From a virus, in the IMG/VR virus record IMGVR_UViG_3300042549_004948, positions 98,470 through 162,469 of that record: a DNA stretch of 64,000 nucleotides; one strand, given 5' to 3'. The position numbers were made by a program, and so were the translations under genes. Under the pieces are notes generated by a model, which did no database searches, was not told where the DNA came from, and worked only from the letters and a program-made list of their open reading frames with translations. Within the stretch, counting starts at the first letter, position 1, and each line of letters starts with the position of its first letter. Positions 46,372-56,100 of this stretch are shown piece after piece.

Positions 46372-47757
46372 TTAAAGACCTAATTCAAAAAATTTACTTG
46401 CCAGATAAGCTTTCTCGTCTTTATCCAATCCAGAATTAAAAGGTTTATTAGATCCAGTTGCAGGTGTGCCGGTATCAAATGTCAGTTCGTCATCATCTAG
46501 ACTGTCTGGATTGATTTCTATACTACCATTGTTTGTACTTATCTTGGCTGCATATGTCATTCCGTCCATACCGTATCTATTTTTCATGATATGCATACGA
46601 CCTGTTCCATTTACCTTGTCTTGTCTTTTTCTTGATAGAGACATAGCAAAGTCTGCAATCATCATCTTATTATAAGATCCGGCAGCCTTGTCTCCTTCAA
46701 TTACATCATCCTTTGCACCTGCCCTATTTACCTGAGATACTGTCCAGACAGGAACTTTAAGTTCTCTTGCCATACCTTTAGTTGCAGTATAAACATCATC
46801 AATTGCGTCTTTAGGATCTATTGATTTAGTTTTACTTTTTAACAAGTCAACATAGTCGATAATAACTAAGTCAGGAGGATATCCTAGATCTCTACATTTC
46901 TGAATATGTGATTCTATAGTATGGATTGTTGTTTTTCCCATAGGGAATTCTTTAATGATCAACTTACCTTTAACTTTAGATATTGCCTCTTCAATTGCGC
47001 CTCTATGTTTTTGTACACTCTGTACGTCAATTCCTGTAAATAGTGCGTCATAACGTTTACCAATATAATACTCAGATAGTTCTAATGTGTAGTGACAAAC
47101 AGTATATCCTCTTTGAACGGCCATGGCTCCTATATTAACTAGGATCCATGATTTACCGCCGCCAGGATTTCCGAATATAATACCAAGGTCTCCACAACCA
47201 AGGCCGCCCATGAGTAGCTCATTGATATGTGGCCATGCTGTAGGTATGGCAGATCTTTCTTCTTCACGATATCTTGTTTCAATATCCTTTTCATATTCGT
47301 GTCCAATAGATTTATCTTGACCTGCTTTTAAAGCCTGATCCATCATATACTTGATGTCATCATATTGGCCTTTCTCTAATAAAGATACTGAATTAAGGAT
47401 TGCTTTCTTAATTTGTTGATTTTTACAGAAGCTACTAAACTCTTGCTCAACATAATCACGATCTTCGTTAGAGCTCTTTAATGCTTCTTTTAATTGCTCT
47501 ACGACACTTACCTTCAATACTTCATTTTCGATCTTTCTTACCTCGACTTGTAAAGCATCAGTAGACTGCGTAGTATTGTACTTATAATAGTACCTTAATA
47601 TCTCACCAACAATCCACTTGTGTGCAGGATTGTCAAACATTTCAGTATCAAGAATATCATTGATGTTTTGTAGAAACTCTTTGTGCTTTAACAAACTAGA
47701 TAATACTTTAATCTGAAATGATATTCCGTATTGTTGTAACTGATTTAATGACGACAT
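46372..47757 (-). CDS. Replicative DNA helicase, DnaB / T4 gp41-like
   Basis: A 461-residue hexameric helicase. The C-terminal RecA-like domain has Walker A GNPGGGKSW, Walker B LVIIDYVDLL, the HYTLELSEYYIGKRYDAL block, and a WTVSQVNRAG sensor region, as in the DnaB family. The N-terminal 160 residues are helical, as in gp41 and DnaB. Unwinds the fork ahead of the polymerase; a partner primase is not seen in the window. It is 2 bases from the RNase H-like gene, in an order helicase, 5' nuclease, UvsX, SSB typical of phage replication blocks. Confidence 0.92.
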   Translation of the reverse strand: MSSLNQLQQYGISFQIKVLSSLLKHKEFLQNINDILDTEMFDNPAHKWIVGEILRYYYKYNTTQSTDALQVEVRKIENEVLKVSVVEQLKEALKSSNEDRDYVEQEFSSFCKNQQIKKAILNSVSLLEKGQYDDIKYMMDQALKAGQDKSIGHEYEKDIETRYREEERSAIPTAWPHINELLMGGLGCGDLGIIFGNPGGGKSWILVNIGAMAVQRGYTVCHYTLELSEYYIGKRYDALFTGIDVQSVQKHRGAIEEAISKVKGKLIIKEFPMGKTTIHTIESHIQKCRDLGYPPDLVIIDYVDLLKSKTKSIDPKDAIDDVYTATKGMARELKVPVWTVSQVNRAGAKDDVIEGDKAAGSYNKMMIADFAMSLSRKRQDKVNGTGRMHIMKNRYGMDGMTYAAKISTNNGSIEINPDSLDDDELTFDTGTPATGSNKPFNSGLDKDEKAYLASKFFELGL

Positions 47758-47759
47758 AA

Positions 47760-48773
47760 CTATTTATATTTTTGTAACTGATTGAAATTATTAAATAACC
47801 ACATGCTGACGTTAGAAATAGAATTTCCTAACTCATCCTCATGATATAAATCTAAGAATTCCTGTGAATTAAATGTCTTTTTTGGATCTAGTAGAACACT
47901 ATTTATTTCTTCTATGGCTTCTTCAGGAATATTAGGATTCTTTAGATCCATCAACTTTTGATTTATTCTAAGTTGAAACTCATAGTTAGAAATAGATTGG
48001 AGTATCTTCTTATTTCCATCTTTACATTTTTCAAGAATATTATCTAGAGTAATTTCTGCCTCTGAACCTAGTTCAGGAAACTCTTTAATCATAGTCTTTT
48101 CACCAAGGCCTTTTACTCCAGGCACATTATCTCCAGAGTCTCCTAACAAGATTTTTTGCGTTAAAAAGTTTTTTGCTGTTACTTTATATTCATTCAATAC
48201 TAAATCTCTGTCATAGAACTTCTTTTTAGTAGGAGAGTATACTGTTATTTTATCTGAAACTAATTGTAGATAATCTCTATCTGAAGACATGATAGTCATT
48301 TCACCATCTAATTGCCCTGCAATATATCCAATCACATCGTCTGCTTCTATTTTATCGATCGATATAAGATCTACAGGAAGAGTTTTTAGATAGAAGATTA
48401 ATCTTACAAGTTGAGATGTAATTGCTTCAGACTCGTCTTGTTGTGATTCGAATGAATCCCAGTTAGTAACTCTACTAATTCCTCTATTTGCTTTATAATC
48501 TGGATAGATATATCTTTTATTAGTTGATGAACCTTGGCCATCAAACATAATAATCACTCTAGTCGGTCTAACAAGCTTAATAATGTATCCTAAGGATCTT
48601 AAAAAGCCTGTTAAACCTCCTACGTGAGATAAATCTTTGTTAACCCAGCCTATAGCAGTAAATGCTCTTAGAAATGTGTTCAGTCCGTCTATCAATAATA
48701 CTCGACTATTAATAGACTCTTCGATTTTCTCTTCTTTGAGTGAATCGAATATTTTTTTATATTCTTCGTTCAT
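47760..48773 (-). CDS. 5'-3' exonuclease / RNase H-like (FEN family)
   Basis: A 337-residue structure-specific nuclease related to T4 RNase H and the PolA 5' nuclease domain. VLLIDGLNTFLRAF, RVIIMFDGQG...RYIYPDYKANR, EADDVIGYIAG, MSSDRDYLQLVSD and LLGDSGDNVPGVKGLGEKT supply the ring of acidic metal ligands and the helix-hairpin-helix. It removes RNA primers and flaps. It supplies the 5' nuclease activity that the phage PolA lacks. Its stop meets the ATG of the helicase gene 2 bases later, and its own start shares a base with the UvsX stop. Confidence 0.92.
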   Translation of the reverse strand: MNEEYKKIFDSLKEEKIEESINSRVLLIDGLNTFLRAFTAIGWVNKDLSHVGGLTGFLRSLGYIIKLVRPTRVIIMFDGQGSSTNKRYIYPDYKANRGISRVTNWDSFESQQDESEAITSQLVRLIFYLKTLPVDLISIDKIEADDVIGYIAGQLDGEMTIMSSDRDYLQLVSDKITVYSPTKKKFYDRDLVLNEYKVTAKNFLTQKILLGDSGDNVPGVKGLGEKTMIKEFPELGSEAEITLDNILEKCKDGNKKILQSISNYEFQLRINQKLMDLKNPNIPEEAIEEINSVLLDPKKTFNSQEFLDLYHEDELGNSISNVSMWLFNNFNQLQKYK

Positions 48774-49834
48774 TAATCTTCGGTATCAAATATATCTGGT
48801 GATAAGGCCGTTTCTTCTTCTACGATATCGAATGTATTAGATCCAAGAACTTTTGTCCATTGATCAGAATACTTCTTTTTGTAATCGTCTAACTCTTTCT
48901 TATCATCATTTATGAAACCGTGTACTGTCATAATAACTTTGTTGACAGCAGTAACTCCTGTTACGTGATTTTTATCACAACTAATTCTTGTTCTCTTAGC
49001 AAACTCAACTTCTTTACCATTTTTAGTTGCTTTGATTTTATTTGTACCAGCTCTAGCAATGTTACCAAATGTAACAACTAATGAAGAGTCAAAGTACATC
49101 GTGTTACCACCTTTATTATTTAAGGTTGGTTGACCCATAGGTGAATCAGGTTTTGCAACCCACACTTTATTTACAGCAACTAATGAATTAGTATAAGGCT
49201 GAGATGCTTTTCTTGACAGTACAACTCTTTGATTAATAAAATTACCAAACTGTTGAGACATTGCTCCTGCGTTCCACTCATTATTGTTAGTTGATTTTTC
49301 AATCGACATTCTACAAGGAATAGATCCTACAGAATCCCAGAAAAAACAAACATCATGAGGAAGAGTTCCTCTCTTTTGCTCATCTAGAATATCAGCGATA
49401 AAGCCTGCAACGTCTTCAATACAATCAAGTCTTTCACGATCGATATATAAGAAAAAGCCTTTATAATCTATAACTTCACCACTATTTGGATCTGCTACTT
49501 CTTCAAATTCAAAACCCATTTCTCGAGCGTGTTTCCAATCCCATTTCATTTCTGTAATAATAAACACAGGAAGAACTCCCATTTTTTGTGCGCTTACTGC
49601 AGCTTCAAGAAGTGCTGTAGTTTTACCTGTATCAGAGTGTCCTCTTAACAATGTAATATGGCCAATAGGAATACCTGGGATTTGAAGCGTATCTTGAAAT
49701 GCTTGAGAAAGTGGTATCCACCTTTGCTCTTTAAAAACTACTCCAGAAGAAAGGTTTTTACCCTTCTTAAATTTTTCTAAATCTACTGTGCCTTTTATTG
49801 CGCTAGACACGGCGCTATTAAGTGATTTTGCCAT
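48773..49834 (-). CDS. uvsX: UvsX/RecA-like recombinase
   Basis: A 353-residue RecA-family strand-exchange protein. Walker A is GHSDTGKTT (residues 65-73). VCFFWDSVGSIPC is Walker B, and NQRVVLSRKASQPYTNSLVAVNKVWVAKPDSPMGQPTLNNKGGNTMYFDSS covers the DNA-binding loops. The composition is like phage UvsX rather than bacterial RecA. It drives recombination-dependent replication with the SSB encoded immediately upstream across a terminator. The acidic C-terminus (EEETALSPDIFDTED) is typical. Confidence 0.92.
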   Translation of the reverse strand: MAKSLNSAVSSAIKGTVDLEKFKKGKNLSSGVVFKEQRWIPLSQAFQDTLQIPGIPIGHITLLRGHSDTGKTTALLEAAVSAQKMGVLPVFIITEMKWDWKHAREMGFEFEEVADPNSGEVIDYKGFFLYIDRERLDCIEDVAGFIADILDEQKRGTLPHDVCFFWDSVGSIPCRMSIEKSTNNNEWNAGAMSQQFGNFINQRVVLSRKASQPYTNSLVAVNKVWVAKPDSPMGQPTLNNKGGNTMYFDSSLVVTFGNIARAGTNKIKATKNGKEVEFAKRTRISCDKNHVTGVTAVNKVIMTVHGFINDDKKELDDYKKKYSDQWTKVLGSNTFDIVEEETALSPDIFDTED

Positions 49835-49850
49835 ACAAAACTATTAGGTT

Positions 49851-49874
49851 AAAAAACCCCAACCGAAGTTGGGG
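49851..49874 (-). terminator. Intrinsic terminator after the SSB gene
   Basis: CCCCAAC-TTCG-GTTGGGG stem-loop on the coding strand with six Ts following, 9 bases past the SSB stop. Confidence 0.92.
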
Positions 49875-49882
49875 AATTTATG

Positions 49883-50686
49883 TTAGATATCAAATAAGCT
49901 GTCAATTTCTGAGTCTACACTTGCTTTTGTAGTATTCAGACTGTATCCTTGTTTAGGGGCAGATTGTTCCCAAGGAAGATCAGATTTTGTTTGCACTACA
50001 TCTGCTTGTTCTTTAATGTCCTCTTCAGGATTTAGATGCTTGAGAAGTGCCTCTTTCATTTCATCGTAAGAATACCTCTTGAATTGAGTTAGAGGATCTG
50101 GCTGGGTTTCAAGCCATAATTTAACTTTTGTAGCATCTTCTGATAAAGGAGTAGCCTTTGTTCTAACTCTTACGGTAGATGTATTATACATCAAACCTGT
50201 GGTTTCTTTACCAGCAGTTTCGACTGTAATGTCACGACCAGTAATAGGATCAGTGTAATCTCCTACGTCCTCATCTTCAGCAATGCTTAACAAGTCCATG
50301 TAAACTTGCTTACCAAATTCCCAAAGGCGAACACCTTTGTCTTCTTCTCCACGAACAATGACTGGAGCGAAAACTCTCATCTTTGGTTCAAGCTTCTTAG
50401 CTAACTGCCAATTGTCTTTTTCACTTGACTTTCTCAAGCCTTGTGCAAATTCAACAATAGGATCTTTTTCGTTAAAATTAGTCAAGCCCATCATGGTTCT
50501 GTTGTTGATACCATAATGCATGTAGACTTCTTTAAACGGGTTTGATTTGTTAAACACAGAAGGTACAATACGTACTGAGTGTTTACCCACGGTTGGCCTC
50601 CAAATAGTTTGGCTTAGGTCTTTCTTCTGTCCTCCACGTGGATTTTGTAGAGCCGACAGTCTCGATTTTAAAACAGATATATCCAT
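49883..50686 (-). CDS. Single-stranded DNA-binding protein, T4 gp32-like
   Basis: A 267-residue ssDNA-binding protein. The N-terminus is basic (VLKSRLSALQNPRGGQKK), then TIWRPTVGKHSVRIVPSVFNKSNPFKEVYMHYGINNRTMMGLTNF, matching the gp32 OB-fold core. The usual zinc-binding cysteines of T4 gp32 are absent. The C-terminus is acidic (ASVDSEIDSLFDI), as in proteins that recruit polymerase and helicase. It precedes UvsX. A T-rich gap with a variant motif (CATTTATT) lies upstream. Confidence 0.88.
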   Translation of the reverse strand: MDISVLKSRLSALQNPRGGQKKDLSQTIWRPTVGKHSVRIVPSVFNKSNPFKEVYMHYGINNRTMMGLTNFNEKDPIVEFAQGLRKSSEKDNWQLAKKLEPKMRVFAPVIVRGEEDKGVRLWEFGKQVYMDLLSIAEDEDVGDYTDPITGRDITVETAGKETTGLMYNTSTVRVRTKATPLSEDATKVKLWLETQPDPLTQFKRYSYDEMKEALLKHLNPEEDIKEQADVVQTKSDLPWEQSAPKQGYSLNTTKASVDSEIDSLFDI

Positions 50687-50748
50687 AATGTAACTAATTT
50701 GAATAAATGTAAGACAAACAAAAGATAGAGAAAAATCGTTCTCTAAAG

Positions 50749-51183
50749 TTACACGGCGACTATCTTATGGATAGTTGTGTTTAATCTTCTTAAGTCGTCT
50801 CCTTGAGTCAATAGAACACTATTCTTATAGTCGTTCCAATTGATAATGTAAGAAGTATCTAGGACTCCTCCATTTAGACTCTTGATCAAAGTATTGAGAG
50901 CATTGATTGTATACAGGGTATTTGACTCCTTTTTTCTGTGGAGTAGGATCGTATTTGGAAGGATCTTAGTAGGGCCTCCCTCAATCTCTATATTATATGT
51001 ACAAAGGAACTCTTCAGAATCTTTAGACTCCAAAACAAATATCTTTTTATATAAAATTGTATACTCTCTATTTATTTCCCTAAGGGTATCATCTAATCTA
51101 TCCTTAGGCGAGAACGTACAGAATAATTTATTCATAATCAACTCTGCTGTTATTTCTGTTATTTTTTCACTCAACATAACCAT
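50749..51183 (-). CDS. Hypothetical phage protein near the SSB
   Basis: A 144-residue protein: KITEITAELIMNKLFCTFSPKDRLDDTLREINREYTILYKKIFV...GPTKILPNTILLHRKKESNTLYTINALNTLIKSLNGGVLDTSYIINWNDYKNSVLLTQGDDLRRLNTTIHKIVAV. The NTLYTINALNxLI...NWxxYxNxxLL pattern recurs in phages close to polymerase genes. Function unknown. An ATATTTAT motif lies 12 bases before the ATG. Confidence 0.6.
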   Translation of the reverse strand: MVMLSEKITEITAELIMNKLFCTFSPKDRLDDTLREINREYTILYKKIFVLESKDSEEFLCTYNIEIEGGPTKILPNTILLHRKKESNTLYTINALNTLIKSLNGGVLDTSYIINWNDYKNSVLLTQGDDLRRLNTTIHKIVAV

Positions 51184-51195
51184 TTTTTACTATTT

Positions 51196-51203
51196 ATAAA
51201 TAT
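51196..51203 (-). promoter_or_regulatory. Candidate promoter motif ATATTTAT
   Basis: 12 bases upstream of the 144-residue gene, just past the stop region of the second polymerase gene. Confidence 0.45.
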
Positions 51204-51213
51204 TGTCATAATA

Positions 51214-52509
51214 CTAGAAAGCATAATTAATGCCGTATTTGTGTTTTACTACCATATTATCGCCTTCTAGAATGTCTTTTATCTTTTTTAAAAGTGTTTT
51301 ACCATCCTCTTGAGAAAAGTCAAATAAGAAGGAGTCGTAGGTAATTAGGATTAGCTTAGTCTTCTTCTTACTAAGAAGTTTATTAACCTCTATGATCTTG
51401 TATATATTTTCTTTGGTCTCTAGGTTCTGGATTATATAGTTAAACAACTTTAGCTTATTCATGCCTGGAAGCTTCTTCAAGATCCTACCGGTCGGAAGTA
51501 TCAAGGCTTTGTGAGCATTATACTTCTTCCACTCTTGTTCTATGAACTGGTTTAGTGACTTAAAGAACTCTATATCCTCGTATTTCTTTTCTATCCCGCC
51601 GTAGAGCTGCTTAAAGGTAATGGCCTTTGATTCTTTATACTGCTCAGGTGTAAGCTCGTCTACGTGGAAGTACGCGCGTCCTAGATAGTTGTGCATTGAC
51701 TCTTTTGGCGGATCAAAACCTATCAACCTAGATATTAGTCTTAGGTGGTAAGCATCGAAGTCAAATTCTACTAAGAAGTCATTTTTAGGGATGAAACACT
51801 TCCTAAAGTCTTGATCTTTAGGTATTGCTAAAAAGTTAACTCCATTAAAAGAGTTAGTAGGCCTTCCAGTCAAATTATAAAGATTGTAGTATGAATAAAT
51901 AGTGTCTCCTAATAGAGAGTATTCTTTATTATGAAATTGGAATTTATCTCCAAAACATTTGAGATCTATCTTTATCCCGGCCTCTTCTACTTTCTTATAT
52001 GCTTCTACTAACTTTTCTTGGAGTTCTATATCCATCTCAAGTTCAAAGTAGTCTTTGACTAGTTGATACAAGCACTCACATCTTTCATAGTGTTTTGAGA
52101 TAGGTATTATCTCATTAACAGTAGGAAGCACATTATACTTGATATAAAAGTCTTTATGGACTGGTGTGTTACATTCGAAAGAACTATACTCGTTATTTTT
52201 ATCTAGACAGATGAACTGTACATCAATAGAGTTAGGCAAATCTATAAAATAAGAATGAAGCTTTTTATCCAAGAGATAAATCTTATCGTGCTTTTGTAAG
52301 AAGGCTTCAATTAATTTAAGATCTAGACTAAATCCTTCAGAGTGGTTAACTACAAAGACATAACCCTTTTTAGAGTTATTATAGTAGATCAAACTTACTC
52401 TAGCTAACTTAGGATGGTAATAATCGTTAGAAGTGACTATTTGTATAAAAGCCTGGTCAGAGACTTCTAAACGATCTAATTGCTCTTTATCTTCAATAAT
52501 GAAATACAT
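51214..52509 (-). CDS. Second, shorter family A polymerase-like protein
   Basis: A 431-residue protein whose C-terminal half matches a PolA core. GRPTNSFNGVNFLAIPKDQDFRKCFIP matches the GRxSSxxPNLQNIP...R..F block. Motif A is FDFDAYHLRLI (Asp250 kept; the Glu710 position of E. coli is His255). Motif B KAITFKQLYGG has exactly the spacing of KxxxFxxxYG (Lys295, Tyr303). Motif C is TYDSFLF (Asp392 kept, HDE changed to YDS). The N-terminal 150 residues show no exonuclease DxE, so any exonuclease domain is lost or degenerate. Both metal-binding aspartates remain, so polymerisation is possible. Separate from the full-length PolA at 37.8 kb. Confidence 0.75.
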   Translation of the reverse strand: MYFIIEDKEQLDRLEVSDQAFIQIVTSNDYYHPKLARVSLIYYNNSKKGYVFVVNHSEGFSLDLKLIEAFLQKHDKIYLLDKKLHSYFIDLPNSIDVQFICLDKNNEYSSFECNTPVHKDFYIKYNVLPTVNEIIPISKHYERCECLYQLVKDYFELEMDIELQEKLVEAYKKVEEAGIKIDLKCFGDKFQFHNKEYSLLGDTIYSYYNLYNLTGRPTNSFNGVNFLAIPKDQDFRKCFIPKNDFLVEFDFDAYHLRLISRLIGFDPPKESMHNYLGRAYFHVDELTPEQYKESKAITFKQLYGGIEKKYEDIEFFKSLNQFIEQEWKKYNAHKALILPTGRILKKLPGMNKLKLFNYIIQNLETKENIYKIIEVNKLLSKKKTKLILITYDSFLFDFSQEDGKTLLKKIKDILEGDNMVVKHKYGINYAF

Positions 52510-52563
52510 AACCTTTTATTAGTATGTAATATAACAAATAAATTGTTATAAAATGAAGTTATT

Positions 52564-53190
52564 CTACATAGTAGGTCTTGCGAACTTTGAATATTCGCCA
52601 TTAATAAAATCAACTATGCCTAAAAAAGTTTTATTAGCAGACTCTGTCAATCTTTTATTTGTGTCTATAATACCTGGAATGACATTATATTGTGACATTC
52701 TAGTACTATTCAAAGGGCCTGTTAACTTCCAAAGTATAGTAGTGGTTTGGTATATTGTTATATCATAGTCTGCAGTACCATTTATTATGGTATTATATTC
52801 GTCTTGGCTGATTTCTGTTATAAAACCTTTCTCATTTTCTTTTTTAGTGAAGTATCTTATTACATATCCTTTTTTATAATCTTGATCAGTTGGTTGAGGA
52901 TAGTATGCGTTAGGTTTTCCAGAAACTCTATTAATTACATTTGTTTTATTTGTTAATTCTTTTTTACTAGCGTTAGAAAGATTTAGTGCGTCTAAGCCAG
53001 GTGCAGATTCAATTGCAGTAATTTTAGTTAGAAGATTACTAGGTCCAACTTCAGGACTAGGTCCAGAAAATGCACGGCCATCATAAGTTAAATAGTATTT
53101 TCCTACATAGGGTTTATCATTAAGCAAGAACTCTTGCCCAATACTATTTAGATTATTTATTATTTTAAATGATGGATAGTATCTTAACAT
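52564..53190 (-). CDS. Hypothetical virion-associated protein next to the hub
   Basis: A 208-residue protein: MLRYYPSFKIINNLNSIGQEFLLNDKPYVGKYYLTYDGRAFSGPSPEVGPSNLLTKI...VNEIN-like turns and KKGYVIRYFTKKENEKGFITEISQDEY. The pattern YxGxYYxxYDGxxFxGPxP recurs in proteins beside baseplate genes of environmental T4-like phages. It follows the hub-lysozyme gene by 4 bases, so it is a likely baseplate or fibre-attachment component. Specific role unknown. Confidence 0.6.
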   Translation of the reverse strand: MLRYYPSFKIINNLNSIGQEFLLNDKPYVGKYYLTYDGRAFSGPSPEVGPSNLLTKITAIESAPGLDALNLSNASKKELTNKTNVINRVSGKPNAYYPQPTDQDYKKGYVIRYFTKKENEKGFITEISQDEYNTIINGTADYDITIYQTTTILWKLTGPLNSTRMSQYNVIPGIIDTNKRLTESANKTFLGIVDFINGEYSKFARPTM

Positions 53191-53194
53191 AGTT

Positions 53195-56100
53195 CTAAGA
53201 TAAATATAGTGTTGCTTCTTCTTTTCTTCTTGTTTCCAATGCTTTTATATAACCGCTTACTTTTCCTGTTTTAGGTCCTAGAGTTATGGCAGATGCGACA
53301 GCGGTAGATCCTGTATTTGATTTTATTGCAGTTACTACTGATTCAGTCAGGCTTCCTGCATTATATGTAAAGCTTACTAGCGATGCTTTTTGTTTATCAT
53401 TTAAACTGTTCCAGTTTTGTTGTCCTATTTGAAAAATAACTCTTGGTGCAAAAGTTGTTTTTATTTGATATACTAAAGTTCTTTTAGCATCTTCTCTACT
53501 AAATACAGTGTCAGATCCTACATTTTTAATTGTTCCGTCTGCTAATACAATCTTGTCTGTACCATAACCAGCTCTTAATGTACCTTCATCTGGTCTTGGT
53601 CTCTCTAAAAATCCTTCTTTTTTAGATATGAAATCAAAAGCTATTTGTTCCCAAATCTCATTAATATTGAGATTGGCTATAGACGTTTGACCTGCAGGAG
53701 TTGATGGATTATTTTGATTTTCTGTAAATACACCAGCTCTATTATCTGTTTGAACTACACTTCCTGAAAACTCTGTTTTATCTTTCAAGAAAATCATATT
53801 AGCTCTTACATTAGTAGTCCACTGATTATTCTCTAATGTATGTCCTAATCCTACAACAACAAATCCAACTTTATTAATATGATCTTGTTGTAAGCCTTTC
53901 TCTCCTGGAACTACTCTTGCATTATAAGTATAAGGAAGCAGTTCATCAGGAATAGTAAAAGCTTGGCCCATTAAAAATCCAGAAATACCATCGGTACTAA
54001 AATTAACTGATACTGGTATCATAGCAGACGCTCTAGTAGGATACTCGTCATTTTTAATTTTAGTCATTTTATCTATAAAATAATTTGTTGCATGATCAAC
54101 ACTTGTTTCTGATGGATTTATCTTACTATAAAAATCAGAAATAGTTTGATTAAATTGAACAGCTGAATTTATAATAGAATCAAGATTAACATCTGCTTTA
54201 CTTCCGGTATTTGTATTTTGAACTTCTAATCTATTAACAATGTATCTATCTTGATAACTTGTATTAATATATCCATAATTGTCTCCATTTTTAGATAGAG
54301 ATGCTTTTGATCCAACGTCTGCATTAGCAGATATAGCTAGTGTATTTGATAATTTACTAGATATGTCTGATTTTATATCTAGAGTCTTAGCTATAGAATA
54401 TTTACCAATTAAAGGAAGTTCTGTAGTATTAGATCTAGATAAAATAGTTCCTGTCGTTTTAACATCGTTAGGTCCAATTTGATCTTCTTCATCTTTAACA
54501 GGAATAAATTGATCATCTATAATTTGAAGAGTATTTCCTTTATCATTATAAGAAAGTCTAAATACATTTATTTTTCCAAGATATTTGTTAACATCAGTTA
54601 ATATTTGCTCTATAAATTCTTTTAGATAAATACTATTAGTGCCATCTTTATAGCTAAAGTCTTTTATTATTTTTATTAAATAATCTACATTAAGTAAAAT
54701 ATTCATCATTTTACCTCTATAGATATTATTATCAGTTCCATCAAATTTTATCCGAGGAATTTGTCCAGTCAAAACATCTTGAGTTGCTGGATTAAATAAA
54801 GGTATGACTTCTTGACTTCCACTAGGAGGCTTTATATTATCTCCATTTAAAATACTAGGATCAAATAATTTTTTATAATCATTAAAACTTCCTTCAAAAC
54901 GAATTAATGTAACCCAAGGATTGGTGCTAAGTTGTTTTGTATTACTTAAAAAATAATTATGAGCTGTGTTGAAATCTATGTATACTAAAGGAGTTTGAGT
55001 TTTGTCTGCCTCTTTAGAATCATATATAGTACAACAGTGATTTAATACCATCAGCAATAATCCTAGAGGGATATATACAGGGTGATTAGTAGACGTTCCT
55101 TTAATTATTTCCTGATTAATTTGATAAGGTACAACAAATGCTTTTAATAGAGAATCAAAATCACAAGCTTGTAGTGTATTAATATCTGCAGAATTACCCA
55201 TTAAACTACTCGCAAATCCATACTTAGATTGTATTTTTAATCTTTGTAAACGATTTAATGCTTTTATATTATCATTATATCCAGTATTTTCAATTTGTTC
55301 TGGTACTATCAATTCATTTATAAAATCACTAAATATGCCATTAGAAAATATTTGATTTAAAAATATTTTTTCATTGGCATCTGTCATTTTTAAAGCAAAA
55401 ACAGATTTTCCTATGTCTAAGTTTCCTGTTAAAGTTATAGCTCTATTAAGAGCATGGAGTTGTATAGCCCTTAAAGTGAGTTCTAGAGCTGATTGGGAAT
55501 TTAAAGCTTCTGATATTTGTGTTTCAAGAGCTTTTTGTTGTATTGCTTGATCTTCTTTAGAAGTTGTTTGTGTTTGGTTTTGATCTACTATTCTTTTTTG
55601 AGTTGCTAAATAATCTGGTGAATTGTTTCCTTTAGCTATAGCAGATATCAGATCTGTGTCTGTTAATTTAATTTGTACGGTTACAGGAATTGATACTGTA
55701 CCTTGTTGTGTAACAGTTATAGTTCTTTCTGTAGTAAAGTTTTCTACTAAAACAGTTCCAGGAACAACTACATCTATAGTAGTTGCTAAAGTTACAACAG
55801 GATAAAAATTTATGCCGTTTAAATTTGTAGAATTTGTATCTGAGGAAACTGTTGAAAACGGTTTTGATGTTACTGCAAATTCTGTAGTTTCATTTACATT
55901 TCTTGCTTCAAATGCTATTTCTGTAAATTCTATATTGTCAGATGATTTTAACTGTTTAATAGCTGTTTCATAAACAAGTTGTTGATTTATTATTTCTTTT
56001 TTATAATTAGGATTATTCCTACCAAATTCAGTTATTATAGAAGCATAATATGTTTTTTTATTTTGCCCTAAATAATTTATATTAACTTTTATTTGTTGTG

